DNA of 64,000 bases. Origin: Coffea arabica. Taxonomy: Eukaryota; Streptophyta; Magnoliopsida; Gentianales; Rubiaceae. The stretch covers positions 7,256,501 to 7,320,500 of the forward strand of contig NC_092317.1 in the NCBI RefSeq assembly GCF_036785885.1, in the 5' to 3' direction. Below the pieces are notes generated by a model. It was not told the origin of the DNA and did not search any database. It saw nothing but the letters and a program-made list of their open reading frames with translations. This document shows, in pieces, positions 23,673 to 36,151 of this stretch; position 1 is the stretch's first letter; each line of letters begins with the position of its first letter. Both the position numbers and the translations under genes were made by a program.

Positions 23673-26600
23673 TTAAGTTGCACGTCCTCTTCCAAATGAT
23701 CTTCCTGCCCAATTTCCAACCTTGAATGGTGGTTCTTTTCCCAAATATGCATAATTGGCATTGATCGCACCCTTTTCGGCATCCGTCAATTTTCTCTTTT
23801 TTTGGACCACCCTTTTCTGCGTATTATCAGTAGATGCAGCCGGACGAGGATCTTTTTGACTTGTTGTTGTTCTGGGAGCATCTGGTCGAGTTCGCCGGAC
23901 CTGATCACAAAAACCAAATAACATTTCACTCAGTTATTCCAAGAACTACAATTACAATATACAATAGTTAGAAAGGTTGATAGCTAACAGGGGTCTTTAT
24001 CTTTCTAATTTGCCTCTTATTAGTTGGACTGGCAATCATCCTCAACATCTCTGTTGGATTACTAGTGTCACCTTCGGCAGCAACATTTGCTCCTTCCATT
24101 GATTGTTGTGCACCTTCTAAAGTTGATGGCTGAACAGCAATATTATCATATTGTTGGAAAAAATTGCCAACTTCAACGTCAACATTTTCAGCATTCTGTT
24201 CACCAGATTCATGCATAACACTCTCTTCTCTAGATTTGGGAACAGCATCCTCTTCACTACAACCCGGAGCTACAAATTTGTTTGGTTGGCCAGTTGCATT
24301 TTGCTGTCTTAAATGCTCAGTTTCAGCACCATCTTGAGCTTTGCATGTAGCTCGATTATGACCTGCCAAACCACAGTTTCTACAATGCATAACAACATGT
24401 TTTTTCATTTTGTGGACAGTTGCATTTTGTGACCCAGAGTGGCTTCTATTCTTTGTAACATCTTTTCTTCTTGCCTTTCTAGGTCTTCCCGCTTGCACAC
24501 ATGGTATTGGGGGGCCTAACACCGGATTTGTACTAGTTGGCCAAAGTGCTTTTCCACTGATAGGGTAGAGGACATTCTCATAAATTTTTAAAAATAGTTC
24601 CCTGGAGTAACACCCATCAGTATACATGCACGGGTCCTCATTCATTCTATGAAGTGCTGCAATGGAATGGCAGCATGGCAGGCCACTAACTTGCCATAAA
24701 TTACAAGTACATGTTCTTTCTTGTACATATACAGCATATTGTTCCCCTTTAGGCCCTTTGACTTGATAACCCCCATCACCATTTGCCACAGTTTTCCATT
24801 TCCTAGACTGTTTTGCCCTCTCTTCAATCAATTCCTTAATAGTTGGACCAACAGCACCAGGGCATTTTTTCATCCAAGCCGCCCTATCTCCTATTCTACC
24901 CATTAAATACTCCCTAATTCCTTCCATCATTCCAATAATAGGTAAATCCCTGTATTCTAATATTTTTGCATTAAACGTCTCACAGAGATTATTAACTAAC
25001 ATATCAGATTTAACATGATGAGGAAAGAATGCCTTACACCAATGCTGTGGTGGTGGTGCCCTTTTGACCCATGCATATGCAAGCTGGTCATACTCTTTCA
25101 AGTCATCAAGTTCTGCCTCATACAACTCAACAGTTGTAGCTGTTGCAATGCTCCATAGTCTATCTTTTAAAATCTGCCCAGGATGTTTTTTCTTGAAATT
25201 TCTGTACATGTGTTGAACACAGAATCTGTGTTCACAATATGGAAGAAGTTCCAAAAGTGCACTATCAAGCCCCTACAATAACAAATTGTGAAAAATTGGT
25301 CAACTCTAATAAACCAAATAGTAACTAATATCAACAATAATGATAAGATATGAGTGCTTCACCTTTTGTTGGTCCGAAATAAATGTGTAATGACTGCTGG
25401 CAGTGGCTATTTGCAAGTCTTTAATCAATAAGCTCAGAAACCAATGCCACTGCTCTCTTGCCTCCTTTTCAACAACAGCCCAAGCAATGGGCCACCATCC
25501 ATTATTGGGATCTGGCCCAATAGCTGTCAACAATTGTCCCGGATATGCTCCTTTTGTGTGACACCCATCAAGTGCTATAATGGGCCTACAACCCTCATTA
25601 AACCCATTTTTGAGAGGTCCTAAACAGCAATAGAATCTGGTAAATGTAGGTCTCTCATCAGGATCATTTCTCGGATTGTATTGAATGTCAATTGTTGTAT
25701 TTGGATGGGTCCTCTGTAATTCAGCAGCATATTCCCAAACAAAAGCATATTGTTCTGCTACACTTCCCTTAATATTCTTCCTAGCCTTAGTCCTTGCCTT
25801 GTAAGCCATACTTCTACTAATCTCACACTTATATTGTTCATCCACAACCTGTCTAATTTGCTTTGCTGGCATATACATATTTGACTTTATTTGATCTTCA
25901 TATCTGTTTGCCAGCCAAGAGGTAGACATGTGTTTATTTTTCCAGGCATGACTGCAATGATTGTGAACATCATTCAATGTCTTCAAAACAAAATCTGAGT
26001 TGTTCAATGCTGGAACTTTAGAAGCATACACAAACCACGGACAGGGTGCCACACATTTTGCCCTCAATCTAGATTTGTCATTTGTGTACATAAATACGGG
26101 TCTCCCAGTAAGAATCGAGTAATTCCTAATAGCTTCTCTAAACAGACACTTACTTCCAAATTTCATACCAACCTCAAATTCAGGATTTTTCATAAACTTC
26201 TCCATATCAAAGTTAGTATAATTCATGTTTACCTCTTGGATTTCCTCGTCAGACGACTCATTATTGCTGTTGAGTTCCATCTCCATTCCATCATTCAAAA
26301 GTGGATTTTCATTGCTAGCATTAGTTGCCCGTGTTTGCTGTGTAGTTTGGGGGCCACGGTCTTCACTTTCCCGTGTAGTTTCAGCAGCTGTGACATCACC
26401 TTTCCATTTGCTGCTCAACCTAGAACTCCTCCTCAAATTTGTAATTTTTGATGCTTGAGTTCCTGCTTGGCTAGGTTGCTCACTTGGCTGCCTTTCACTA
26501 TCTCCTTCGCCAATATCAATTTCATTTTCTAGCTGCCTTTCACTTGACTCAGCATGAGTTTCATGTGGTTGACCACATTGTGTTGGAGGCTGCTACATAC

Positions 26601-27784
26601 TTTGTGTTTCATACATTTCATCGTCCCGATAATAATCTGTGTATTGTTCAAATTCCCTCGCATCACATGTTCCATCCCCATCATCACACTCGCCTCCTTC
26701 TCCCTCATTTTCACCATCTCCAGAAGTTGAGTGCAAGCCTGCTGTAATTGTAGATGCATCACCTTGGTCAATAGCTTCATGCACTGCTTTTTTTTGTATA
26801 GTGCTATCCTTCCACTCTAAAGCAGCAAATGATCGTGTACGGAATCTACCCTTTTTCTTCACAGATTTACTATTACACGCATTCATTGTTTGACGTTCCT
26901 CCCCATCATCAATTTCCTCAACGATCACTGTAGACTTGCGCACATCCGGTGGCTCTACGATGGTCTTTGTTTGAATTTTTAACACCTCATCATCTGGAAC
27001 ATGGTCGCATATCACTTCCATCAACTTGAACTGCTCCACCCAACTACAAAACTGTCTGATATGTTCGTCAGTTTGGAGTTCTTTCAATCCATTGTTGATA
27101 TCACTTCTTGGATCAAGATAATAGTACAATATGACATCCTTGTTGTAGCCACACTCTTTCACCATATCATTAATCTCATGCAATGACATTGTATCACCAT
27201 CACAAAGATCAAAATAGTCTACCTCTCCACCAACATAACTCTTATATTTATCCCCTTCAATTCTACCAACATGCCGCATCTTAACTGTAAATAATGAGCA
27301 TCCATGCTCTGCATCACAAAGATCAAATAGTTGCAGGTATTGTTAATTGATAGATATCCAATCTTTTAATAAAAACTACAATCTGAAATTAATTTTTAAG
27401 TCTTCAATACAGGTTCATTTCTAATTCCCACACAAAACCTTAATATTATACAGCAGTTAGTCAACAAATACAATAAATTTCACATTTTTTCTGCCTAATT
27501 AATTTAGTTTAACGATATGCGAATGTAGGACCCCTTGTAACCTACTATGACGACAAAAGGGAGGACCATTCTCTCTTGTCCCTTTCATGCCCCCTTTGTT
27601 ATATATAAAATAACCCATTAAACCCTAAAACCTCTTCGACATTTTTGCATTTCGTATTAACATTTTCAGACTTTGCACTATCTTTTACCAACATTCTTCT
27701 TCACCAAAATAAATTTTTTAATAACTTACCATACATCGTGTACGGGTCAGCATACTCATCCCTCGATCGCTTCACCCACTTCAT
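23673..27784 (-). CDS. MULE transposase (MuDR/mudrA type), one internal stop
   Basis: Four exons join in phase: 27784-27730, 27308-25363, 25272-23989, 23900-23673. That is 1171 codons including the final stop. Codon 257 (26593-26595) is an in-frame TAG. Domains: N-terminal region with YVGGEVDYFDLCD; acidic and Gln-rich linker; MuDR DNA-binding region about 399-470 (VGMKFGSK...CPWFVYASK...HNH); MULE catalytic core with ALDGCHTK (Asp599), FISDQQKGL (Asp664) and NLCETFN (Glu765) as the likely DDE triad; SWIM zinc finger about 855-869 (CTC...PCCH); CCHC knuckle 964-977 (CRNCGLAGHNRATC). It cuts and joins the element ends in the nucleus. The stop may inactivate it. Alternatively a 138-nt segment, 26600-26463, with donor GTATGT and acceptor GCAG would remove the stop in phase if spliced. 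Confidence 0.85.
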
Positions 27785-27993
27785 TGAAATCACCAGCTTC
27801 ACAATTTCCTCGGCTACTCTTGTTTTTTAGATGGGTTTAGGCTGTAATTCGAAGAGGTTTGCTATTCTGATTTGGTTTACAGGTGGTCAAAGTCACTTTT
27901 TTTACTGCCGGAGAAGACGAAGTCAATCTATGGGTTCAAAAGTGGTTTGGGATTGAGACAATCTATGGCTTCACCTATTCCAATAATCTTTTG

Positions 27994-28187
27994 GACATTT
28001 TTGCCCCTTTACTATATTCCTCCACTCCATATTGACCATGTTACCGGATGAGAAACCGCTGAAATTCGGTAAAATGACTTCGCTGGAGAGTTTTTGCGAG
28101 TTTAGTGACCTTTTCGGCCACAAAAAAAGTTTAGTGACCAGAGGGTGCCATTTTTAATAGTTTAGTGACCTTTTGGGCCATTCACTC
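27994..28187 (-). repeat. right terminal inverted repeat of the MULE
   Basis: Complement of 22453-22646 with one difference. Its three gtttagtgacc copies mirror those of the left arm. It lies 210 bp upstream of the transposase start and probably drives it. Confidence 0.95.
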
Positions 28188-28196
28188 TTACAAAAA

Positions 28197-28806
28197 ATAC
28201 AACAAAACTAGGACTTTGCGTTTTGCAATGATACCCATCACAGATATATAAATCTGTAATTTGGCTCTGGCCTCTATTCTATCCCCAAATAAAAAAGGCC
28301 AAAGAATGATACTATGTGGCATGGCATGAGATATGCATATTGAAGCTAAAGGCTCAGGCCTGAGTGGTAAACTTCTTTCACTGAGATGGTTTTGCGCACT
28401 CCAATTGCTAATTTACTTAACAATTTGTTATTGTCAGATTTGGAGAAAAAGAATTAGTATTAGATTGGAAAAGTCGAAAATTTATGGATCCCATTATTTA
28501 TAAATACTAAATTGATATTTTTGTGTATCCTATTGGTAAAAGTTGAAACTTAGGTAAGTGCTTTATAAACATATGTATATAAAAAAAAAATTCATTTATC
28601 CCCTTCATGCTTACTATAACGCTGTTAGATCCCAGGGCTCAACCCTGAATACACGGTGGAAACTACCAAACTGGAGTATGGTAGGGGTAGGGGGAATTGG
28701 TGATGGAGTGGTGAAATGTGTAGAGATTGAAAAGAACACCAACGGCAAAAATACTTTGCTAGGCTGACACTGACACTGTGAAACAAAATTATTGATGGAA
28801 TAACTC
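28197..28806. other. AT-rich spacer, no gene seen
   Basis: Only short frames on both strands are present. The text aggctcaggcctgagtggtaaac at about 28350 resembles a short SINE head, too little to call. Confidence 0.45.
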
Positions 28807-29600
28807 AAGGGTAGTTCCAGGCTAAAAATTATCCACAGAGATCTCAAGACAAACAATTAATTTATTTTTAGATAATGATTTAAATACCAAGTTTTCTGAT
28901 TTTGGAGCAGCTAGAATTTTTGGAGATGCTGAATTGCACGCAAATACAAATAAAGTCATTGGTAGATAGTAAGAATTCAATTTCGTTTATTTGATTTATG
29001 AGGAATATGAAAATTTCCGAATTCTTTAACTTTGCTAAGACTAAAAATTTTGGTGATAAAACAGTGGTTACGTGTCTTCCGAATATGCCATGAATGGTAT
29101 TATTTTCTGTCAAGCCTGACGTTTATAGCTTTGGGGTGATAATGCTGGAGATCATAAGTGGAAAGAAGAATACTTCTTTCTATGACTCTGATGATCATTT
29201 GAACTTAATAGGATATGTAAGTAGTCACATTATCACAGCCCTAGCTGATACCTTATTCAAATTACACATCATTTTCTATTTTTAGTTCAATTTCCCGAAA
29301 TGATCTAGTACAAAAACACATGCTTTTCATTACTTACTTCTGTTTCAGGTGTAGGATTTTTGGGTAGAAGGAAGAGTTACAGAGGTTGCAGATCGTAGTT
29401 TGGGTGAAACAGTTTCCAAACTGGAAATTACAAGAGATGTTCAAGTTGGATTGTTGTGTGTGCAAGAAAATGCAGTAGGCAGGCCAACCATGTCGGGTGT
29501 TGTTCCATGCTTAACAATGATTCAGAAACGAAGCTTCCTGCATCTAATCGACCGGGTTTTTCCTGTTCCATCAACAAGGTCACCATTTTGGACGATGGAT
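28807..29600 (+). pseudogene. inverted receptor-kinase pseudogene (kinase 3' part)
   Basis: Three decayed exons match exons 5-7 of kinases B-D but on the opposite strand. About 28812-28972 encodes KIIHRDLKT, then a stop (TAA), then SDFGAARIFGDAEL. From 29065 to 29215 comes [11 protein letters not shown] followed by a frameshift and [31 protein letters not shown]. From 29350 to 29600 comes V-stop-DFWVEGRVTEVADRS...[12 protein letters not shown]. Several stops and at least one frameshift rule out function. Extracellular, membrane and N-lobe parts are absent. It ends about 700 bp from the 3' end of kinase B, tail to tail. It resembles kinase A ([20 protein letters not shown]) more than B. Confidence 0.85.
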
Positions 29601-30304
29601 TAAATGTTATAATAGTTGTTTTCGTGCACAACAGCAAAAGAACTAATATTTGCCTGCGATTCATTCTCTGCAAAAAATCAATGAATTACTTGTCAAATGT
29701 GGTTTCCACGCAAATCAAATGGTATTTTCTCTTACTACCGTTGTACTATTGGCTCTTGATTAGAAGATTCATTTTCCATATCTATCACTTTTAACTTTCT
29801 GTTGAGAATTCTGCACAGGCAGCAGCGGATAATTTCAGTTTGGTTTTGAACAAAAACGAAAATTTTCAATTGATGCATCCTGTTTCCTGCACTGCTTTTG
29901 AGCGTTGACCGAGCGCATTTGCGAGTTGGTTCGCAGTCCTAGGGGGTGTCACAGAAAATCAAGGTAGAGATCATGGTAACCAGATTATGTCTCAATTGAG
30001 AAAAATACCAGTTAAAACAATGAAAATATTTGAATCCCTCATTGTATTGGGAAACCATGAAGCCAGCGCTGTCCTTGCAGGAACTATTTACTATGGCTCC
30101 TTAATTGTAAGTATGGTCAAAAAGACACTACGGAAAACATTCTTTTAGATGTTAATTAAGTATGTATTCTAGGTACAAGTGAGGAAAAGCTGGTGTAGCT
30201 TTTCTTGTCTACTGCTATGTACTAAAATTTCGGGGAAAAAAACAAAGAAAATGTCCACTTCTAGAGAAGAATACAAATTTGATTATTTACTAGAAATATA
30301 CTAA
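29601..30304. other. spacer between two convergent receptor-kinase copies
   Basis: No gene is seen. The part 30105-30230 (atggtcaaaaa...tgtagcttttcttgt) is shared with the 3' flank of kinase D at about 54305-54410, so it belongs to the duplicated unit. Confidence 0.5.
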
Positions 30305-33300
30305 TTATCGAGCCTCCAAATCCGAAATTGTCAGTGTATTATCGGAGGATTCCGGATTTTGAACTAAGTTGTTATTATTTCGGTATCTGTTGGCGGCAGA
30401 AAAAGCCGGTTGATTTGGAACAGGAAGATCGACCAGTGATTCATTGTTGAGAATGGAAACCACATCAGACATGGTTGGCCTGTCGGCTGCAGTTTCTTCT
30501 ACGCACAGGAGCCCAACCTGAACATATCTTGAAATTTCAAGCATGGGAATTGTCTCACCTAAACTAGGATCTGCAATGTCCGAAATCCTTCCATCTTTCC
30601 ATAAATTCCACACCTGAAATGTAAAGAGGCAAGAAGATGTAAATAAATGGAATTGATGTGCTCTAAGAAAATCTAATATACTATCAACAAGAACTGTAAA
30701 TGTTTCAAGATATATATACTCACATGTCCTACTAAGTTTAAATGATCATCCATATCACTGAAAGAAGTGTTCTTCTTTCCAGTTATAATCTCCAACATCA
30801 TGACTCCAAAGCTATAAACGTCAGACTTCTCAGAGATGATACCCTTCATAGCATATTCAGGAGACATGTAACCACTGTTTCATGGCCACATTAATTAAGT
30901 TATACATATCACAGCTAAGTTGCTAATGTGTTTGGAAACTTCCATGCATGGTTTTCTGAAGTTTGATTAAGCAAATAAGATTGAACACTTACTATGTCCC
31001 TACGACTTTCAATGTATTTGCACGTGACTCATCATCTCCAAAAATTCTTGCAGTTCCAAAATCAGAAATTTTGGGATTCAAGTCATTGTCCAACAAAACG
31101 TTGCTTGCTTTGAGATCCCTGTGGATGATTCTTAATCTAGAATACTTGTGGAGGTACAGTAGCCCTTGAGCTATCCCTTCAATAATCTGAGAACGTCTTT
31201 TCCAATCAAGTACTGCCCGTTTTGTAGTATCTGTGAAAAGAGCATGAGCATTTTGGTGATTCATAATAAAGCCTGCCATAGTCATGAAAATGTAGATATA
31301 TATAGTCGTCTTTGTTTCCCACGTTGATATCCCTTTGCAGGCATACCCATGTGGGCTAAAGTATGCAGATAGTTGAACTCACCAAATATAAATGAATCCA
31401 AGCTACTGTTTGGCAGGAGCTCGTACACTAATAACCGATCCTCCCCATGAATGCAATATCCCAGAAGTTTTACAAGGTTTCGGTGTTGCACCTTAGTTAT
31501 CACTGTAATTTCGGTCTTGAATTGTTCAATACCATGCCATGACATTGTATTCAATCTTTTCACCGCAATCTCTTGCCCAGTAGGCAACTTACCCTGAACC
31601 ACAACATATGCTAGTTAAAGCACATCGAAAGGGGATGGAGGGAACATACCTGTTCGAATTACATTTCTGAAAAAAAAGAAAACCCAAGGGAGCAGAATTG
31701 CTAATACTTAAGTAATGTCTTTGAACAGCTTCTTATTGCTGGCTATAAGGAACAATTGTATTCTGACTTGAATGCCTATTTTCATTTGGTAGCCTATTTC
31801 TTAATTTTAAAGACTTTGTACCCTAAATTTTCATGTTCGTCCCATTTTGATTCTTTCGTTAACCGCATTTTGAAAATCATCAAAGTTTATGTGTTTGAAC
31901 TCCATATACTTCGATTTCATATATCCACTTTCACTTTACGACCTAATTTGTTGCCCACCTTAACTTTAGACCTCCAACCTCTAATATTTGAACACATTGC
32001 ATCCTTAAATTTTGCATCATATACAGTTACAAGCCTTTTTAATGTAATAGGCATATATAGTATATTTACTGGATATTTTACATATCTTAGCCGAATTTAA
32101 AGAAACACATTTGCGAATCTTTTATCACACATACATACATATATATACATAACTATATTGAACATAAAAATGTGACTAGAACATTTAATTGGACTCCAAT
32201 GAACGAATAATTAATCAACAACTCGTGTATTTTTAGAATTAGGATCCATCGTCCTACTACAGGTACCCATAATTGATTAAGCTGGTTGAACACAATAAAT
32301 TGATCAGTTACATTGTTAAATAAGTATTAATGAACAAGTATATTGCCCTTTACTTATAAGATCACTTAAAACCCTCTTGTAGTTTTGTATATTACCACAT
32401 CATCTCCTAATATTTGTAAATATCTATATAAGCTTCTGTAGTTTTATGTAAAGTAGAACTTGATAAAAAAACAATCTCCATAAAGTCGTTAGTCAACATG
32501 CCAATGTTATCCTTACTTAAGTACTAAACACAGTGAGGATCTAATCATTTTGTATAGAACCATAGGAGAAATATTACATGGATATATATATATCAAAGTA
32601 TGGGAAGGTCAAGTACCAAGACAAATCTGTGCATGCCTAACGATAGGTTGCAGTTAAATGAAGAGGTGCAATTTGTCCAGTTATTAGAGTTTGGTAGGGT
32701 CATATAATGTAACAACAAGTAATAAGTTGGGGAAGCAAGTAAAACTGAATTATTTGTGGCTGCATAAAATCATTAATCTTCTCAAATCCGTTAACTAATG
32801 GGTCAAAATGGAACTAAAACGAAAGCTTGTTGTACAAATTGTTATAAATTAGACTTTAAGTGCAACTGGAAATGGAAATAGGGAATAATGTAGGAGGTGC
32901 AAAGTTGAAATAATGACTGCATATATAACTTGAGGACACTAGTCTAAGATCATGAGATATTGCAAATGCCAATAGGCATTTTTTATGATAGGTTTTTAGA
33001 GATAATAACATCTTTACCTTATATACAGGACCAAATCCTCCCTGACCAAGTTTATTTTCATCAGAAAAATGGTTGGTTGCAATCTGTATGCTGGTAAACT
33101 CGAAAATAGGTGATTCATCATCCCTTCTTTCTGGTTGCTGGAAATTCCCTAAACCCAATAGATAAACGATAATGTATGAGTCTCTACCCTTGCCAATATT
33201 AAAAGTGTTTAAGGATAGAATACAATTAGGGTAAAATACACTTTACCCCTGTAATTTAGTGATTTTCAATATAATCCTTTTGTAGTTTCAAAAACTATAT

Positions 33301-35420
33301 ATAACCCCCTCATAATTTGGATTCAAGTGTCAAAGTCACAGAATTTGCATTCCATAACGAAATCAACTAAAATATCAAAAGTACCCATGTGTGAAATTGG
33401 AAATTATTAATTAGCCACAAGGGGTTTATGTACATATTTTGAAAACCATAAGAGGGTTATATGGTAAAATACTAAATCATAAGAAGGTTATATAGTAAAA
33501 TATAAAATTACAAGGAGTTAAAGTATCATGTATATTAAGTTTATATATTTTGATCACTTCAACTATTTTAATTTTTAAATAAGAATATTCTCGACATTTT
33601 CTTAGGTTTCATTATAGAGAATCATTTTCATTATATTGACACTTTAGTCCAAACAAAGAGGAGGTTATATATATCTTTTTAAAATACAAGAGGGTTGTAT
33701 GAAAAATTACTAAATCACAAGGGAGTAAAGTGCATTTTACCCATACAATTAACAGTTGTAATTTGCTGTCAATTAGCAATTAAGAGTATTATTACGAAAA
33801 GTAATGTACCTTTATGGTGGCGCATTCTGCTTTGCAGCTTGCAAAATAAGTATAGTAATGCAAGAGCCCCCAAAAATGTCACTAGAGCACCAACAGATAA
33901 CTTCACTTTCCATGTCTTTGACTTCATTTTTTGGCTTGGAGCAAGCTGGGTAGGAGGAAGACCTAGCTCTGTTGTGGCCAAACGACATTCACGGCAAAAA
34001 GTGAAAATACACTTTTTTTTTTTTTTTAAGCAAAGAAGAGGTGATGTTTAAGAAACGAGAAGAGGGATTGAAGAAAGATTTGAACCCAGGTGCTCTAAAC
34101 CCTGAGGTCTCATACTGCGGCTTGATCATGGCTACAAGAAATTAGATGGTCTTATCCTTACTGTACAAGTTAGCTGTGCACTTTTTTCTTTACATTCCAT
34201 ATTTCTTCTACCTAATCAGAGACTCGAACAGGACACAATTAAAGGGAAAAAAAATGAAAAAGAAAAAAGTCTCGCATACCTTTCTCCAAGACAAAGCTTT
34301 CGCGAAAGAAAATTCTTTGTTTATTCGAAGAAATAAGTTTTCCTTTGCTTCTGCTAGCTATTTTACAGCCCAAAGCAACACCGTTCTGATCGTATGCAGT
34401 ATTAGAATAAGCGTAGCAGGAACAGTTTCTTCTGCATTTCAACTTACAAAAACGAAGAGCATTGTCATTATATGACAATTCATTCCAGACATCCAAGTCA
34501 CCCATTATTTCCTTAAACCCATCACCAGCGCCACAAGAATTCGTGCACCCCACGGACTGATCTTTCCTCGTCCTGTAATCAATCACATCACAAACTGCCA
34601 ATGTCTGAAAATTGGTAAAATCCCCACTACTAACAGTGATGTTTGCGCTTTCACTAAACATAAAAAAGACAAAGGGATCGGTACTACTATTCCATGTGAA
34701 ATAGGTCTCATTCGGATTAGAAACGTAGTGAAATTTCAAACCAAAATTATCAGAGAATTCAAGAAAGCTGAAATTTTGTCCATTCCATATCCCACTTCGC
34801 CAATACATGGATCCGTATTGCACAATAGTAATTTCCTTTGTATTATTGGAATCAACGCCTAATGTAGAAGCAGGCTGCTCGAAGCTTGGTTTTGAAGTTA
34901 GAACTCTTGTGCTTGATTGGAAAATCCCAAGTTTCATGCCCTGAAGCCATACATAAGTGGGATAATCAAAACTTTGCCAAACAGTATTCCCTCCAGGTGC
35001 TCTCAAAACCAGGTTTCCATTATCGAGTATAGTTGCAGTAGTGCTGTTAATCATAACAGGCTGTTGGGAATTTACAACGATTAGCCGATGTTGAGAACTG
35101 TCGTATACGACTAGCCTTCCATCTGCATTCATGGTTAGATATGCTGGCTGTAAGCTGGCCGGAGTCAGGTAGTTGTCATGAGCCCAGACATCGATTGATT
35201 GACCCATAGACACATATTGAATCGTCACGTACCATCCCGCCAGCGAATAGTTGGTTGTGATCCGAAAACGCTGGTTGGCAGACTCCAAGTAGTCTCCTTT
35301 ATATACAGCTATGGACTCGTCAACTCCTAGTGTATCTTTAGCTTGAGAAACGCAAAACAGGGACAAGTAATAAGCAAAAATACAATAAAAGATTGCCAGA
35401 TAACTGGAAGATCTGCCCAT
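30305..35420 (-). CDS. receptor kinase B: G-type lectin S-receptor-like Ser/Thr kinase
   Basis: Seven exons splice in frame to 779 residues: 35420-34280, 33968-33810, 33148-33018, 31593-31383, 31230-30993, 30874-30724, 30613-30305. Order: signal peptide (1-27, cleavage near SQA-KD); bulb lectin about 28-155 ([18 protein letters not shown], VWQSFDYPT); S-locus region ([14 protein letters not shown]); PAN-like Cys region ([15 protein letters not shown]); membrane helix about 403-424; juxtamembrane; kinase with [28 protein letters not shown] and YMSPEYAM; tail TISDLEAR. All catalytic motifs are intact. The architecture fits the SD1/CES101-like group of plasma-membrane receptor kinases; the ligand is unknown. 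Intron 2 holds a MULE-type MITE (33229-33742). Intron 3 (1.4 kb) is the source of the match at 3175-4200. Confidence 0.93.
33229..33742. mobile_element. MULE-type MITE in intron 2 of kinase B
   Basis: It begins GGGTAAAATACACTTTACC and ends with the imperfect complement ggagtaaagtgcattttaccc. A perfect 9-bp target duplication, atacaatta, lies at 33220-33228 and 33743-33751. The body carries ataacccc/ggggttat runs. 514 bp, non-coding. Relatives lie at 53186-53689 and 53715-54183. Confidence 0.9.
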
Positions 35421-35530
35421 GCTTGATATCTTCTGTAAAAGACAAGTACATGGGTTCTTCTTTTTTTTTTTCCTTTTTCTTTTTTGTTCGTTGGTTGCTT
35501 TCTGAAGCTTAGAGTTGAGTCTTGCAGGAG

Positions 35531-35548
35531 CTGATATAAGAATGAAGC
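35531..35548 (-). promoter_or_regulatory. conserved TATA-like element upstream of kinase B
   Basis: Read on the minus strand it is CATTCTTATATCAG, about 115 bases before the start codon. Nearly the same string precedes C (49261-49275) and D (58070-58083), while the surrounding spacer has diverged. A TATA-box role is inferred from position and conservation. Confidence 0.45.
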
Positions 35549-36151
35549 TTCTTTTGGAAAGCTATCTTATATGCCGAGGGCGGCCACATGTGCTTTATGC
35601 GAAAGTAGTCAATGAATTGTGCTAATCAAACTTTTCTATAGTGCAACTTGGAAAGTTTCCACAATTAGCACTTAATTAAGCTCTTAAAGTTGGATACGCA
35701 TCACATTTAGCTATCTTAAACTTACTATTGCCAGAATAATTTATTGTTAAAGGACAATGTTACCATCTCCTAGTCAAATGATTGTAATCTAATTAACTTC
35801 ATGGACTCCACTAACGACCAAAAACAAAGCCACCTTCCATCCTCCCTTCACTTTCCCATCTCTTGATCAATGCTTTTAAACCCGAACAGGAATGAATGGA
35901 AAAGATTTTGATTCTCGATTGAATCGGTTCGACTGGTTCAACTCGAGTTCAAAAGTTTAATCATTTATTATTTATTTTAGTATTAAAAATTTTGACTAAA
36001 ATTGATATGTTTGTTTTAAAAAATAAAAAATTGGTGAACTCCAATTGAACCCCTCAATTTTTACCATTTCTTAACCACGTTTGACCGGTTCAATTAAGTT
36101 TTTGCTCTTAAAGAGTTGATTGACAGTGTAAAGTTTTTTTTTTAATACCAA
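35549..36151. other. spacer, possible decayed MITE
   Basis: No gene is seen. The text ggttcgactggttcaactcgag at about 35927 and ttgaccggttcaattaag at about 36083 could be the ends of a decayed inverted-repeat element, but no target duplication was found. Confidence 0.35.

Larger units (their letters stand above)
22453..28187. mobile_element. MULE (Mutator-like) DNA transposon, two genes
   Basis: This is a 5735-bp element with 194-bp terminal inverted repeats starting GAGTGAATGGCCCAAAAGG. A perfect 9-bp target duplication, ttacaaaaa, lies at 22444-22452 and 28188-28196. The two arms differ at one position by eye, so insertion was very recent. It carries a MuDR-type transposase gene on the minus strand (23673-27784) and a second gene on the plus strand (22796-23306), convergent with about 366 bp between stop codons. 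Each gene starts 150-210 bp inside its terminal repeat, so the repeats probably supply both promoters, as in maize MuDR. The only visible defect is one in-frame stop codon in the transposase. Confidence 0.95.

Noticed and set aside
34085-34130. tRNA-like text (gatttgaacccaggtgctc...) in intron 1 of kinase B
   Set aside because: The B-box-like string is isolated. No cloverleaf or A box at the right spacing was found, so it is neither a tRNA gene nor a callable SINE.
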